Shown here: positions 17,091 through 25,329 of the stretch, piece by piece
How the letters are laid out: each line of letters starts with the position of its first letter
Numbering within the stretch: the stretch's first letter is position 1
DNA from: Paracoccus sp. Z118
Lineage (GTDB): Bacteria > Pseudomonadota > Alphaproteobacteria > Rhodobacterales > Rhodobacteraceae
Reading direction: 5' to 3'
Assembly: GCF_019061185.1 (NCBI RefSeq)
Contig: NZ_JAHQZU010000003.1
Span: forward strand, 186,001 to 250,000
Length of the DNA: 64,000 bases
The notes under the pieces: generated by a model
The model's database searches: none
Told to the model about the DNA's origin: nothing
What the model saw: only the letters and a program-made list of their open reading frames with translations
Translations under genes and position numbers: made by a program

Positions 17091-17717
17091 ATGCCTCTTC
17101 TCGCCCCCGGCCTTTCGCCCACGACATTCCTTGCCGGAATGGGCACGGGCCTGTCGCTGATCGTCGCCATCGGGGCGCAGAACGCCTTCGTGCTGAAGCA
17201 GGGCCTGAGGCGGCAGCATGTTTTCGCCGTCTGCCTGTTCTGCGCGCTGTCCGACGCGGTGCTGATCGCCGCCGGGGTGGCGGGGGCGGGGGCCATCGCC
17301 GCCCGCGCGCCGTGGTTCCTGTCGGCGATGCGCTGGGGCGGGGCGGCGTTCCTCGTCTGGTATGGGCTGCGCTCCTTCCGCGCCGCATGGGCCGGCGACG
17401 AGGCGCTGCGGGCGACAGGCGCGGCGGAGCCGACGCTTGCCGCGACGCTGGCCACCATCGCGGCGCTGACCTGGCTGAACCCGCATGTCTATCTGGATAC
17501 CGTGGTGCTGCTGGGGGCCGTCTCGTCGGGATACGAGGACAAGGCGGCCTTCGCGCTCGGCGGGATGAGCGGCTCGGTCCTGTTCTTCTTCTCGCTCGGC
17601 TACGGGGCGCGGCTGCTCGCGCCGCTGTTCGCCCGGCCCGCGGCGTGGCGGGTGCTGGATGTCGCGGTGGGGGCGGTGATGTGGACGATCGCCGCGGCGC
17701 TGATCCTCGGGGGATGA
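17091..17717 (+). CDS. LysE/ArgO-family amino acid exporter
   Basis: A 208-residue membrane protein with about six hydrophobic segments. The LysE hallmark GLSLIVAIGAQNAFVLKQGL lies near the N terminus and ALTWLNPHVYLDTVVLLG in the middle. Family members export basic amino acids such as lysine or arginine. I start at MPLLAPGL; the upstream frame is open but lies over the sulP pseudogene. Its stop sits within a few bases of the next exporter, so the two are probably co-transcribed. Confidence 0.85.
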   Translation: MPLLAPGLSPTTFLAGMGTGLSLIVAIGAQNAFVLKQGLRRQHVFAVCLFCALSDAVLIAAGVAGAGAIAARAPWFLSAMRWGGAAFLVWYGLRSFRAAWAGDEALRATGAAEPTLAATLATIAALTWLNPHVYLDTVVLLGAVSSGYEDKAAFALGGMSGSVLFFFSLGYGARLLAPLFARPAAWRVLDVAVGAVMWTIAAALILGG

Positions 17718-17761
17718 GAGGGACGCTTGCAACCGCCGCGCGGGGGGCGCAACAGGGCGGG

Positions 17762-18706
17762 ATGGACCTCACCGCACCGTATTCCGACCAGCAGAGCCGC
17801 GCCAACCTGATCGGGATCGGGTGGATGGTCCTGACGACCCTGTTCTTCGTCGGGGTGAACGGCATCGTGCGCTGGATCGGCGCGGACCTGCCGGCGGCGC
17901 AGTCGGCCTTTCTGCGCTTCGGCTTCGGGGTGCTGTTCCTGTTCGCGCCCCTCGCGGCGGCGCTGCGGGGCGGGTTTCCGCGCGCGACGTGGCGGCTGTT
18001 CCTGCTGCGCGGCTCGGTCCATGTCTTCGCAGTGACGCTTTGGTTCTATGCGATGGCGCGGATCACCGTGGCCGAGGTGACGGCGATCGGCTTTCTCAAC
18101 CCCATCATCGTGACGGCGGGCGCGGCGCTGTTCCTGGGCGAGCGTCTGGGCTGGCGGCGCACGCTCGCCATCGCCGTGGCGCTGATCGGCGCGCTGATCG
18201 TGCTGCGGCCGGGGATGCGCGAGCTGCAGACGGGCCATCTGGCGCAGTTGGCCGCCGCCTGCTGCTTCGGCGCGTCCTATCTGGTCGCGAAACCGCTGTC
18301 GAGACTGGCGCCGCCCGCCGCGGTCGTCGCGATGCTGTCGCTGATCGTCACGGTCGGCCTCGCGCCGGTCGCGGCGCTGGTCTGGGTGCCGCCGAGCGGG
18401 GCCGAGTATGGGGCGCTGGCGGCCGCCGCGGCCTGCGGCACGGCGGCGCATTACTGCATGACCCGCGCCTTCGCCGCCGCGCCGATGACGGTCACGCAGC
18501 CGGTGACGTTCCTGCAGCTGATCTGGGCCAGCCTGCTGGGCTTCGCCGTCTTCCACGAGCCGCTGGACCCGTGGGTGCTGGTCGGCGGCGCGGTGATGAT
18601 CGGCGCGATCAGCTGGATGACGTGGCGCGAGGCGCAACTGTCCTCGCGCCGCCGGATCCTCAGCAGCGCGGATCGACGAGACGGGCCAGCACTCCCGCCC
18701 GGCTGA
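17762..18706 (+). CDS. EamA/DMT-family transporter
   Basis: A 314-residue transporter with about ten hydrophobic segments in two EamA repeats. Recognisable stretches are IGFLNPIIVTAGAALFLGE in the first half and QPVTFLQLIWASLLGFAVF in the second. An alternative start at 17714 overlaps the lysE stop (ATGA) and would add 16 residues of weak quality; I prefer MDLTAPYSD. The 3' end overlaps the convergent choV gene by 47 bp. Substrate is unknown. Confidence 0.85.
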   Translation: MDLTAPYSDQQSRANLIGIGWMVLTTLFFVGVNGIVRWIGADLPAAQSAFLRFGFGVLFLFAPLAAALRGGFPRATWRLFLLRGSVHVFAVTLWFYAMARITVAEVTAIGFLNPIIVTAGAALFLGERLGWRRTLAIAVALIGALIVLRPGMRELQTGHLAQLAAACCFGASYLVAKPLSRLAPPAAVVAMLSLIVTVGLAPVAALVWVPPSGAEYGALAAAAACGTAAHYCMTRAFAAAPMTVTQPVTFLQLIWASLLGFAVFHEPLDPWVLVGGAVMIGAISWMTWREAQLSSRRRILSSADRRDGPALPPG

Positions 18707-19682
18707 CGCGGCCCCCGCCCTGAAGCGGCAGCGCATCCGCCGCGCCGAGCGCCGCCATCACGTCGCGCGCCGGCAACTCGCGGGGCAGGGGCGTGCCGGA
18801 AGCCTCGCCCGGCTCGGCCAGATCGCCGGCGGTCAGCACCTCCATCGGGTTCATGTGGCGCACGAACGCTTCGACATAGGGCGTCGCCGGGTTCTGGATG
18901 ATCTCGCGCGCGGTGCCCAGCTGGATGATCCGCCCGCCCTCCATCAGCGCGACGCGGTTGCCCAGCTTGAACGCCTCGTCCAGATCGTGGCTGACGAAGA
19001 TGATCGTGCGGCGCTGGCTGGCCTGAAGCTTCAGCAGGTCGTCCTGCAACCGCGCCCGGATCAGCGGGTCGAGCGCCGAGAACGGCTCGTCCATCAGCAG
19101 GATCGGCGCCTGGGTGGCGAAGGCGCGGGCAAGGCCGACGCGCTGCTGCATCCCGCCCGACAGGTCGCTGACCGGCCGGTCGGCCCATTCCGACAGACCG
19201 ACGAGGGCGAGCTGCTCGTCCACGCGCGCCCGCCGCTCGGCCTTGGGCATCCCGCCGAACTCCAGCCCCAGCCCCACATTGTCGCGCACCGTGCGCCACG
19301 GCAGCAGGCCGAATTTCTGGAACACCATCGCGACGTTCTTCAGCCGCAGATCGCGCAGGGTGCGGTCGCCGGCGCGGGTGACGCTGACCATGCCGCTATC
19401 GGTGCGGATCGCCACCTCGCCCCGGACCACGGGGGCGAGCGCGTTGACCGCCCGCAGCAGCGTGGACTTGCCCGAGCCGGACAGGCCCATCAGCACCACG
19501 GTCTCGCCCTGACCGACGGTCAGCGAGCAGTCGTGGACGCCCAGCACCTGATCGGTCGCCTCGCGGATCGGGCCGCGGTCCATGCCCTGATCCATCAGCG
19601 GCAGGGCCTTTTCCGGCGCGTCCCCGAAGACGACCGACACGCGGTCGAAGATCACCGCCGGGGGCTTTGCGGGCGCGGTCAT
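18660..19682 (-). CDS. choV: Choline ABC importer ATP-binding protein
   Basis: A 340-residue ATPase of the ProV/ChoV family. Walker A is GLSGSGKST, the signature LSGGMQQRVGLARAF and Walker B ILLMDEP. Its N terminus keeps the family feature PLMDQGMDRGPI, which replaces the GLLRQGR-type segment of ProV. It lacks the long CBS region of the betaine ATPase at 10834. It overlaps choW by 4 nt. With the BetI operator upstream of choX, the whole unit is best read as choline uptake for betaine synthesis. Confidence 0.88.
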   Translation of the reverse strand: MTAPAKPPAVIFDRVSVVFGDAPEKALPLMDQGMDRGPIREATDQVLGVHDCSLTVGQGETVVLMGLSGSGKSTLLRAVNALAPVVRGEVAIRTDSGMVSVTRAGDRTLRDLRLKNVAMVFQKFGLLPWRTVRDNVGLGLEFGGMPKAERRARVDEQLALVGLSEWADRPVSDLSGGMQQRVGLARAFATQAPILLMDEPFSALDPLIRARLQDDLLKLQASQRRTIIFVSHDLDEAFKLGNRVALMEGGRIIQLGTAREIIQNPATPYVEAFVRHMNPMEVLTAGDLAEPGEASGTPLPRELPARDVMAALGAADALPLQGGGRVSRAGVLARLVDPRC

Positions 19683-20527
19683 TTCGGCCTCCTGATGCTG
19701 AGCATGCGGTCCAGCACGATCGCCACCACGACGATCACCAGCCCCGATTCGAAGCCGAGCGCGGTGTTGACGGTGTTCAGCGCCCGCACCACCGGCACCC
19801 CGAGACCGGAGGCCCCGACCAGCGCCGCGATCACCACCATGGACAGCGACAGCATGATCGTCTGGTTCAGCCCGGCCATGATCTGCGGCCGGGCGCTCGG
19901 CAATTCGACCTTCCACAGAAGCTGGCGCGGGGTGGCGCCGAAGGCGCGGCCCGCCTCGATCAGCTCGGTCGGGGTCGAGGTGATGCCCAGATGGGTCTGC
20001 CGGATCGGGGCGGGCAGCACGAAGATCACCGTCGCGATCAGCCCCGGCACCATGCCGATGCCGAAGAACACGATGGCGGGGATCAGATAGACGAAGCTCG
20101 GCAGCGTCTGCATCAGGTCCAGCACCGGCTTGATCCAGCTGTAGAGGCGCGGGCGGTGGGCGACGGCGATGCCGATCGGCACCCCGACCGCCATGCAGAC
20201 GACGCCCGCCGACAGCACCAGCGTCAGCGACTGCATCGTCTCGTCCCAGTAATCCTGGTTGAGGATGAACAGCAGCCCCGCCCCGACCAGCACGCAGACC
20301 GACACCCGCCGCTGCATCACCCATGCCAGCAGCACGGCGCCGGCGGTGAACACCAGCGGATGCGGCACTTCCAGCAGGGACTGGAAGCCGTAGATCAGCC
20401 AGTCGAGCGCCCCGGCGATCACGTCGAAGATCGGCGCGGCATGGGTGCGCAGCCAGTCGAAAACCTGCCGTGCGGTCCTGCCGACCGGGATCTTGGTTTC
20501 GGTCAGCAGGTCGGTGAGGAACTCCAT
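19679..20527 (-). CDS. choW: Choline ABC importer permease
   Basis: A 282-residue permease with six to seven hydrophobic segments and the conserved ProW-type loop AGRAFGATPRQLLWKVELP followed by MAGLNQTIMLSLSMVVIAAL. It is clearly homologous to the betaine permease at 12071 but distinct. It sits 10 bp downstream of choX and overlaps choV by 4 nt. Confidence 0.88.
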   Translation of the reverse strand: MEFLTDLLTETKIPVGRTARQVFDWLRTHAAPIFDVIAGALDWLIYGFQSLLEVPHPLVFTAGAVLLAWVMQRRVSVCVLVGAGLLFILNQDYWDETMQSLTLVLSAGVVCMAVGVPIGIAVAHRPRLYSWIKPVLDLMQTLPSFVYLIPAIVFFGIGMVPGLIATVIFVLPAPIRQTHLGITSTPTELIEAGRAFGATPRQLLWKVELPSARPQIMAGLNQTIMLSLSMVVIAALVGASGLGVPVVRALNTVNTALGFESGLVIVVVAIVLDRMLSIRRPK

Positions 20528-20537
20528 GAGCGCGCGG

Positions 20538-21494
20538 TCACTCGGCCAGTGCGGCGGTCAGCGCGGCCTGGGCGTCGCCCCCGTCGATGGCGGTCACGCC
20601 GTCCAGCCAGGCAGTGGCCGCATCGGGGTTGGCCTGCAGCCATTCGCGCGCCGAGTCGGCGGGTTCGGCGTTGTCGTTCAGGATCGCCGCCATGATCTCG
20701 TTCTCCATCGGCAAGGTGAATTCGAGGTTCTGGATCAGGCGGCCCACATTCGCGCATTCGGCGACATAGCCCGCGCGGGTGACGGTATAGACCTCGGCCC
20801 CGCCGAGGTTCGGCCCGAACACCTCGTCGCCGCCGGGCAGGTAGGTCATCTCGTATTCGGCGTTCATCGGATGCGGCTCCCACCCGAGGAACACGATCGG
20901 ATCGCCCGCCCGCTCCGCGCGCGAGACCTGCGCCAGCATTCCTTGTTCAGACGATTCGATGATCTCGAACGTGCCAAGGCCGAACAAGTCCCGCGCCACC
21001 ATGTCCAGCAGCAGCCGGTTGCCGTCATTGCCCGGCTCGATCCCGTAGATCCTGCCGTCCAGCGCGTCGGCGTGGGCGGCGATCGAGGCGAAGTCGGTGA
21101 TGCCCAGATCGGCGCCCGCCTTGTTGGTGGCCAGTGTGTATTTCGCACCGGTCAGGTTCGGCTGGGGCAGAACGTCGATGGTGCCGGCGTCGCGGTAGGG
21201 GGCGATATCGGCCTCCATCGTGGGCATCCAGAGGCCGAGGAACACGTCCAGATCGTCGGTGGACAGGGCGCTGAACGTCACCGGCAGCGACAGGAACTGC
21301 ACGTCCGTCTGGTAGCCGAGCGCCTCCAGCACCGTGGTCGCAATGGCGGTCGTGGCGGTGATGTCGCTCCAGCCCACGTCCGAGAACGTGACCTGCCGGC
21401 ACTCGGCGGGCTCGGTCGCCGACTGCGCGGCGGCGGGAAGCGCGGCGAAGGGCAGGGCGGCGATCAGCGCGAGCGGGGCGAGGCGGAGGGTCAT
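20538..21494 (-). CDS. choX: Choline ABC importer substrate-binding protein
   Basis: A 318-residue periplasmic protein with a signal peptide ending AAAQ at about residue 24. The mature start has CRQVTFSDVGWSDITATTA, the typical beginning of ChoX choline-binding proteins. Later aromatic-rich loops (VFLGLWMPTME, IVFLGWEPHPM) match the ligand cage. A strong ribosome site (AGAAGGA) precedes the start. It is the first gene of choXWV and divergent from betI with 90 bp between, containing a palindromic operator. Confidence 0.9.
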   Translation of the reverse strand: MTLRLAPLALIAALPFAALPAAAQSATEPAECRQVTFSDVGWSDITATTAIATTVLEALGYQTDVQFLSLPVTFSALSTDDLDVFLGLWMPTMEADIAPYRDAGTIDVLPQPNLTGAKYTLATNKAGADLGITDFASIAAHADALDGRIYGIEPGNDGNRLLLDMVARDLFGLGTFEIIESSEQGMLAQVSRAERAGDPIVFLGWEPHPMNAEYEMTYLPGGDEVFGPNLGGAEVYTVTRAGYVAECANVGRLIQNLEFTLPMENEIMAAILNDNAEPADSAREWLQANPDAATAWLDGVTAIDGGDAQAALTAALAE

Positions 21495-21516
21495 GGGGGC
21501 GGTCCTTCTTTTCTTG

Positions 21517-21530
21517 ATTGACGAGTCAAT
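21517..21530. promoter_or_regulatory. Probable BetI operator
   Basis: A perfect dyad ATTGAC-GA-GTCAAT lies in the 90-bp gap between choX and betI. BetI in other proteobacteria binds AT-rich TTGA/TCAA dyads in such gaps and releases them with choline. The position allows control of both divergent genes. Confidence 0.7.
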
Positions 21531-21584
21531 AAACAGCGGGCTAAAGAGAATCGGCGCAGGTCTGATTTTGCCGGGGGTTCCGTC

Positions 21585-22154
21585 ATGCCCAAAGTTGGGG
21601 CCGAACCTATCCGAAAGGCGGCGCTGATCAATGCCACAATCGACACGGTGGGCCGTTCCGGCTCGCTGGACGTGACCGTCGCCGAGATTGCGGCCAAGGC
21701 GGGGATGTCGTCTGCGCTGGCCCATCACTACTTCGGCTCGAAGGGCGATATCTTCCTGGCGGCGATGCGGCACATCATGTCCGTCTATGGCGACGGCGTG
21801 GGCGCCGCCCTGTCGGAAACGTCCGAGCCGGCGGAGCGGTTGCGGGCGATCGTGCGGGAAAGCCTGGCCGGGGGGAACTTCGACCATCCCACGGTGTCGG
21901 CCTGGCTGAACTTCTATGCGCTGGCCCCGGCGGACCCACAGGCGGCGCGGCTGCTGCATGTCTATCACCGGCGGTTGCGGTCGAACCTGATCCACGCGCT
22001 GCGGGGGCTTGGCTGCGAGGATGCCGCGCTGCTCGCCGACAGGCTGGGCGCGCTGATCGACGGCGCATGGCTGCGCGCGGTGCTGGACCAGAGCCTGACG
22101 CCGGAACGGGCGCAGGTGCTGGTCATGGACGAGGTGGAGCGGATCGCGGGTTAG
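21585..22154 (+). CDS. betI: TetR-family repressor BetI
   Basis: A 189-residue TetR-type repressor. The HTH region VTVAEIAAKAGMSSALAHHY and the BetI-like C-terminal half (LNFYALAPADPQAARLLHVY) are present. Divergence from choXWV and the palindrome between them support choline-responsive control. The usual partners betA and betB are not found in this window. Confidence 0.88.
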   Translation: MPKVGAEPIRKAALINATIDTVGRSGSLDVTVAEIAAKAGMSSALAHHYFGSKGDIFLAAMRHIMSVYGDGVGAALSETSEPAERLRAIVRESLAGGNFDHPTVSAWLNFYALAPADPQAARLLHVYHRRLRSNLIHALRGLGCEDAALLADRLGALIDGAWLRAVLDQSLTPERAQVLVMDEVERIAG

Positions 22155-22219
22155 GACGCTTCGCTGCGACGGGCCGCGAAGCCCGAGTGATGTTGAAATC
22201 GCTGCTATCCGCCTGATCC

Positions 22220-22355
22220 CCCGGTCCGCCCAAAGCGGACCGGGACGCGCCCGCCCGCCGCTTGGCGGGCGCGTTCACGCCCACCCGTGCTGGCGCGTCC
22301 CTCTGGAGTGCTGACTTCGAACGACCGCACGGAAACGGGCTTGTGGCCCGTTTCC
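22220..22355. repeat. Cluster of three perfect inverted repeats
   Basis: Between the convergent ends of betI and the sulfotransferase gene are three separate hairpins. Their stems are CCCGGTCCGC/GCGGACCGGG (22220-22244), ACGCGCCCGCC/GGCGGGCGCGT (22245-22274) and GGAAACGGGC/GCCCGTTTCC (22331-22355). None has a U-tract. They may jointly end both transcripts. Confidence 0.6.
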
Positions 22356-22396
22356 TTCAGCGGGACTGCGGCAAGGGATGCCGGGAAGGCTCGCCG

Positions 22397-23215
22397 TTAC
22401 CGCCCCAGCTTCCGATGCACCTCGTCCAGATCGACCTCGCCCTTGGGCATCTTGTTGTCGGGATTGTCGAAGTCATAGCGGAACAGCTGGAAGTCCCGCT
22501 TGTAGATTTCCCACATCAGATGCTGCGACAGGTCGTCGAAATACTCGCTGACCTTGTGCGCCCGCTTGGGCCCGTGCCCTTCGGATTCGTTGAAGCGCGG
22601 CACCGCGTCCAGGTCGAGGTCGTGGCGCAGCGGGGCCTTGTCCAGCACCTTGCGCATGCCGCCGTTGAAATCCTCGGTATAGAAGATGCTGTCATAGCGC
22701 CCGCCATTCACGATGAACGTGGCGATATGGCCCGACATGGCCGACCAGTGGATGTCCGGCTCCATCGGCCGGCGCCAGCGGATGGTGTCGCGCGCGAACA
22801 GAAGGAAGCGGCGAAACGAGGTGATCTGGTCGAAGTCGAAGTCATCCTCGGGCGAGCCGACCTCGATCCCGTAGCGCTGGATCAGCTGCGGCACCAGATT
22901 GCCGCGATAGCGCTTGCCGTTGCGCTGGATGCCGCAGATCTTGTCGAAGAACGACGACAGCACGCGCGCATAGGGGTTGCGGACCACCGTGAAGGTCTGC
23001 GCGCTGCGGGCCAGCACCGCCTGCCGGATCGGCTCCTGGCTGTCGGGCTGGTTCCACTTGTGCAGCCCTTCGGTTGAATCGTGGATGTCGCCGTCGAAGT
23101 AGCGGCCGTTGTCCGAGTGATACATGATCTGCCCGATGGACGAGCACGCACACTTGGGCACCACCCGATAGACGAGGCTGCCGCTTTCGGTCATCCAGGT
23201 GCCGGGAAAGTTCAT
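22397..23215 (-). CDS. Sulfotransferase-family protein
   Basis: A 272-residue soluble protein of the sulfotransferase superfamily. The 5'-phosphosulfate loop is VVPKCACSSI (about residues 18-27) and the 3'-phosphate motif is TVVRNPYARVLSSFF (about 76-90). Both bind PAPS, so it probably moves a sulfuryl group to a sugar or other surface molecule. It has no signal peptide. It is divergent from a glycosyltransferase gene with 138 bp between, which suggests a common glycan product. The acceptor is unknown. Confidence 0.82.
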   Translation of the reverse strand: MNFPGTWMTESGSLVYRVVPKCACSSIGQIMYHSDNGRYFDGDIHDSTEGLHKWNQPDSQEPIRQAVLARSAQTFTVVRNPYARVLSSFFDKICGIQRNGKRYRGNLVPQLIQRYGIEVGSPEDDFDFDQITSFRRFLLFARDTIRWRRPMEPDIHWSAMSGHIATFIVNGGRYDSIFYTEDFNGGMRKVLDKAPLRHDLDLDAVPRFNESEGHGPKRAHKVSEYFDDLSQHLMWEIYKRDFQLFRYDFDNPDNKMPKGEVDLDEVHRKLGR

Positions 23216-23353
23216 GATCGTCGTTCCATTCGTCGGGGGACCGGGTTGCCCACAGGGCGGAAATCGCTATGCACTCAAAGCAGATCGCGGCGGGCCGGGC
23301 AACGGCCCCAGGCGTTTTTTTGACCACTTCCGCAACGCGCGAGGCCATGAGCG

Positions 23354-24931
23354 ATGGCACGGATCGCCTTCATCCTGCTCACGCACAAGGACCCCAAGGG
23401 GCTGATCGCGCAGGCCCGCCGGCTGACGGAGTCGGGCGACTACGTCTCGATTCATTTCGACGCCCGCGCGAAGCAGGCCGACTTCGACACAATCTACGAG
23501 GCGCTGCGCGACAACCCTGGGGTGACATTCGCCGCCCGCCGGCTGAAATGCGGCTGGGGCGAATGGTCGCTGGTGGCGGCCAGCCTTCAGGCGGTGCGGG
23601 CGGCGGTCGAGGCGTTCCCCCACGCCACCCATTTCTACATGCTCTCGGGCGACTGCATGCCGATCAAGTCGGCCGCCTATGCGCATGACTTCCTCGATGC
23701 CGAGGACGTGGACTACATCGAGAACTTCGACTTTTTCGCCAGCGACTGGATCAAGACCGGCTTCAAGGAAGAGCGGCTGATCTATCGGTTCTTCTTCAAC
23801 GAGCGCACCCGGCCTCGCCTGTTCTATGGCAGCTACGAGCTGCAGAAGCGGCTGGGCCTGACCCGCAAGGTGCCCGACGACATCCAGGTGATGATCGGCT
23901 CGCAATGGTGGTGCCTGCGCCGCCAGACGGTCGAGAAGGTGCTGGAGTTCTGCGACAGCCGCCCCGACGTGATGCGGTTCTTCGCCACGACCTGGATTCC
24001 CGACGAGACGTTCTTCCAGACGCTGGTGCCGCATGTGGTGCCCAAGCGCGAGATCCGCTCGCGCACGCTGACCTTCCTGATGTTCACCGACTACGGGATG
24101 CCGGTGACGTTCTACAACGACCATTACGACCTGCTGCTGGGGCAGGATTTCCTGTTCGCCCGCAAGATCAGCACTGACGCGATCGAGCTGCGCCAGCGGC
24201 TCGGAGCCTTGTGGCAGGCCGAGGATACGGCGTTCTCGATCTCGAACGAGGCGACGGGGCTTTACCGCTTCCTGACCCAGCGGGGCCGCATCGGGCACCG
24301 CTTCGGGGAACGCTTCTGGGAAGCCGAGGGGAACCTCGGCCGCGACCGGACGCTGATGATGGTGGTCTGCAAGAAATGGCACGTCGCCAAGCGGTTGACG
24401 GCGGCGATCCGCGACCATGCCGGGCTGGCCGCCGTCGATTACCTGTTCAACGAGCAGGACGCCGCGCTGCCCGACATGGGCGGGATCGAGACGACCGTCG
24501 CCAAGCGCGAACGCCACCGCCGGGCGCTGCTGCGGATGCTGTTCAAGCAGTTCGACCGCAAGCGGCTGGTGATCTGCCTCGACCCCGCGGCGCTGGGGCT
24601 GGTGCAGGATTTCCTGAACGACCGGGCCGATGTGCGCGTCCTGCTGATCGAATCCGACTTTGACGAGGATTACATCCGCGGTCACATCCGCCGCGCGGGC
24701 CTTGCATCGGACGCGGCGGCCGAGGGCACGATCGCACGGCTGGTGCCCGCTGTCCGCAGCGCGCTGGAACACGAGGCCGAGCGGATCCGCGATCTCGACC
24801 TGCCGGTGCTGCATATCGTCTCGGGGCAGGCGCCGCTGGACGAAACGGCGCGGACGCTGGCCGCGTTCCTCGGCGTGGACGACGAGGTTGCGCAGCGGCT
24901 GGCCGAGACCGAACATCTGTTTGCCGATTGA
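23354..24931 (+). CDS. Glycosyltransferase (core-2/I-branching beta-1,6-GlcNAc transferase-like) with extra C-terminal domain
   Basis: A 525-residue protein. The first ~300 residues resemble GT14-type branching enzymes: ARIAFILLTHKDP at the start, HFYMLSGDCMPIKS, and GSQWWCLRRQTVEKVLEFC with WIPDETFFQTLV, the pattern holding the catalytic acidic residue. The last ~200 residues form a second domain, starting around TLMMVVCKKWHVAKRL, that I cannot name. Two-domain proteins of this kind occur in Rhodobacterales next to sulfotransferase-like genes. It starts 14 bp after an alternative short frame; MARIAFILL is the family-like start. Confidence 0.75.
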   Translation: MARIAFILLTHKDPKGLIAQARRLTESGDYVSIHFDARAKQADFDTIYEALRDNPGVTFAARRLKCGWGEWSLVAASLQAVRAAVEAFPHATHFYMLSGDCMPIKSAAYAHDFLDAEDVDYIENFDFFASDWIKTGFKEERLIYRFFFNERTRPRLFYGSYELQKRLGLTRKVPDDIQVMIGSQWWCLRRQTVEKVLEFCDSRPDVMRFFATTWIPDETFFQTLVPHVVPKREIRSRTLTFLMFTDYGMPVTFYNDHYDLLLGQDFLFARKISTDAIELRQRLGALWQAEDTAFSISNEATGLYRFLTQRGRIGHRFGERFWEAEGNLGRDRTLMMVVCKKWHVAKRLTAAIRDHAGLAAVDYLFNEQDAALPDMGGIETTVAKRERHRRALLRMLFKQFDRKRLVICLDPAALGLVQDFLNDRADVRVLLIESDFDEDYIRGHIRRAGLASDAAAEGTIARLVPAVRSALEHEAERIRDLDLPVLHIVSGQAPLDETARTLAAFLGVDDEVAQRLAETEHLFAD

Positions 24932-24945
24932 GGAGGAACCCTTCG

Positions 24946-25326
24946 ATGACCACCAGCTACGACGACCAGAACATCTTCGCCCGCATGCTGCGCGGCGAGA
25001 TCCCGAACGACACCGTGGCCGAGAACGAACACGCGCTGGCCTTCCGCGACATCCGCCCGCAGGCGAAGGTGCATGTGCTGGTGATCCCCAAAGGGCCCTA
25101 CATCGCGTATGACGATTTCGCCGCGAAGGCCTCGGACGCCGAGATCGTGGCCTTCAACCGTCTGGTCGCGCAGGTGGCCAGGCAGGAGGGGATCGCGCCC
25201 GAGAGCGGCGGCAACGGCTTCCGCGCCATCACCAACGCCGGCGAGGACGGGGTGCAGGAGGTGCCGCATTTCCACCTGCACCTGCTGGGCGGCAACAATA
25301 TGGGCCGGATGGTCTCGCGCCCCTGA
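24946..25326 (+). CDS. HIT-family nucleotide-binding protein
   Basis: A 126-residue histidine-triad protein of the HinT type. The triad is VPHFHLHLLGG near the C terminus, and the N-terminal IFARMLRGEIPND is the family's usual opening. HinT proteins cleave nucleoside phosphoramidates. A perfect AGGAGG at 24930-24935 selects MTTSYDDQ as start. It probably shares a transcript with the glycosyltransferase 14 bp upstream. Confidence 0.92.
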   Translation: MTTSYDDQNIFARMLRGEIPNDTVAENEHALAFRDIRPQAKVHVLVIPKGPYIAYDDFAAKASDAEIVAFNRLVAQVARQEGIAPESGGNGFRAITNAGEDGVQEVPHFHLHLLGGNNMGRMVSRP

Positions 25327-25329
25327 CGC

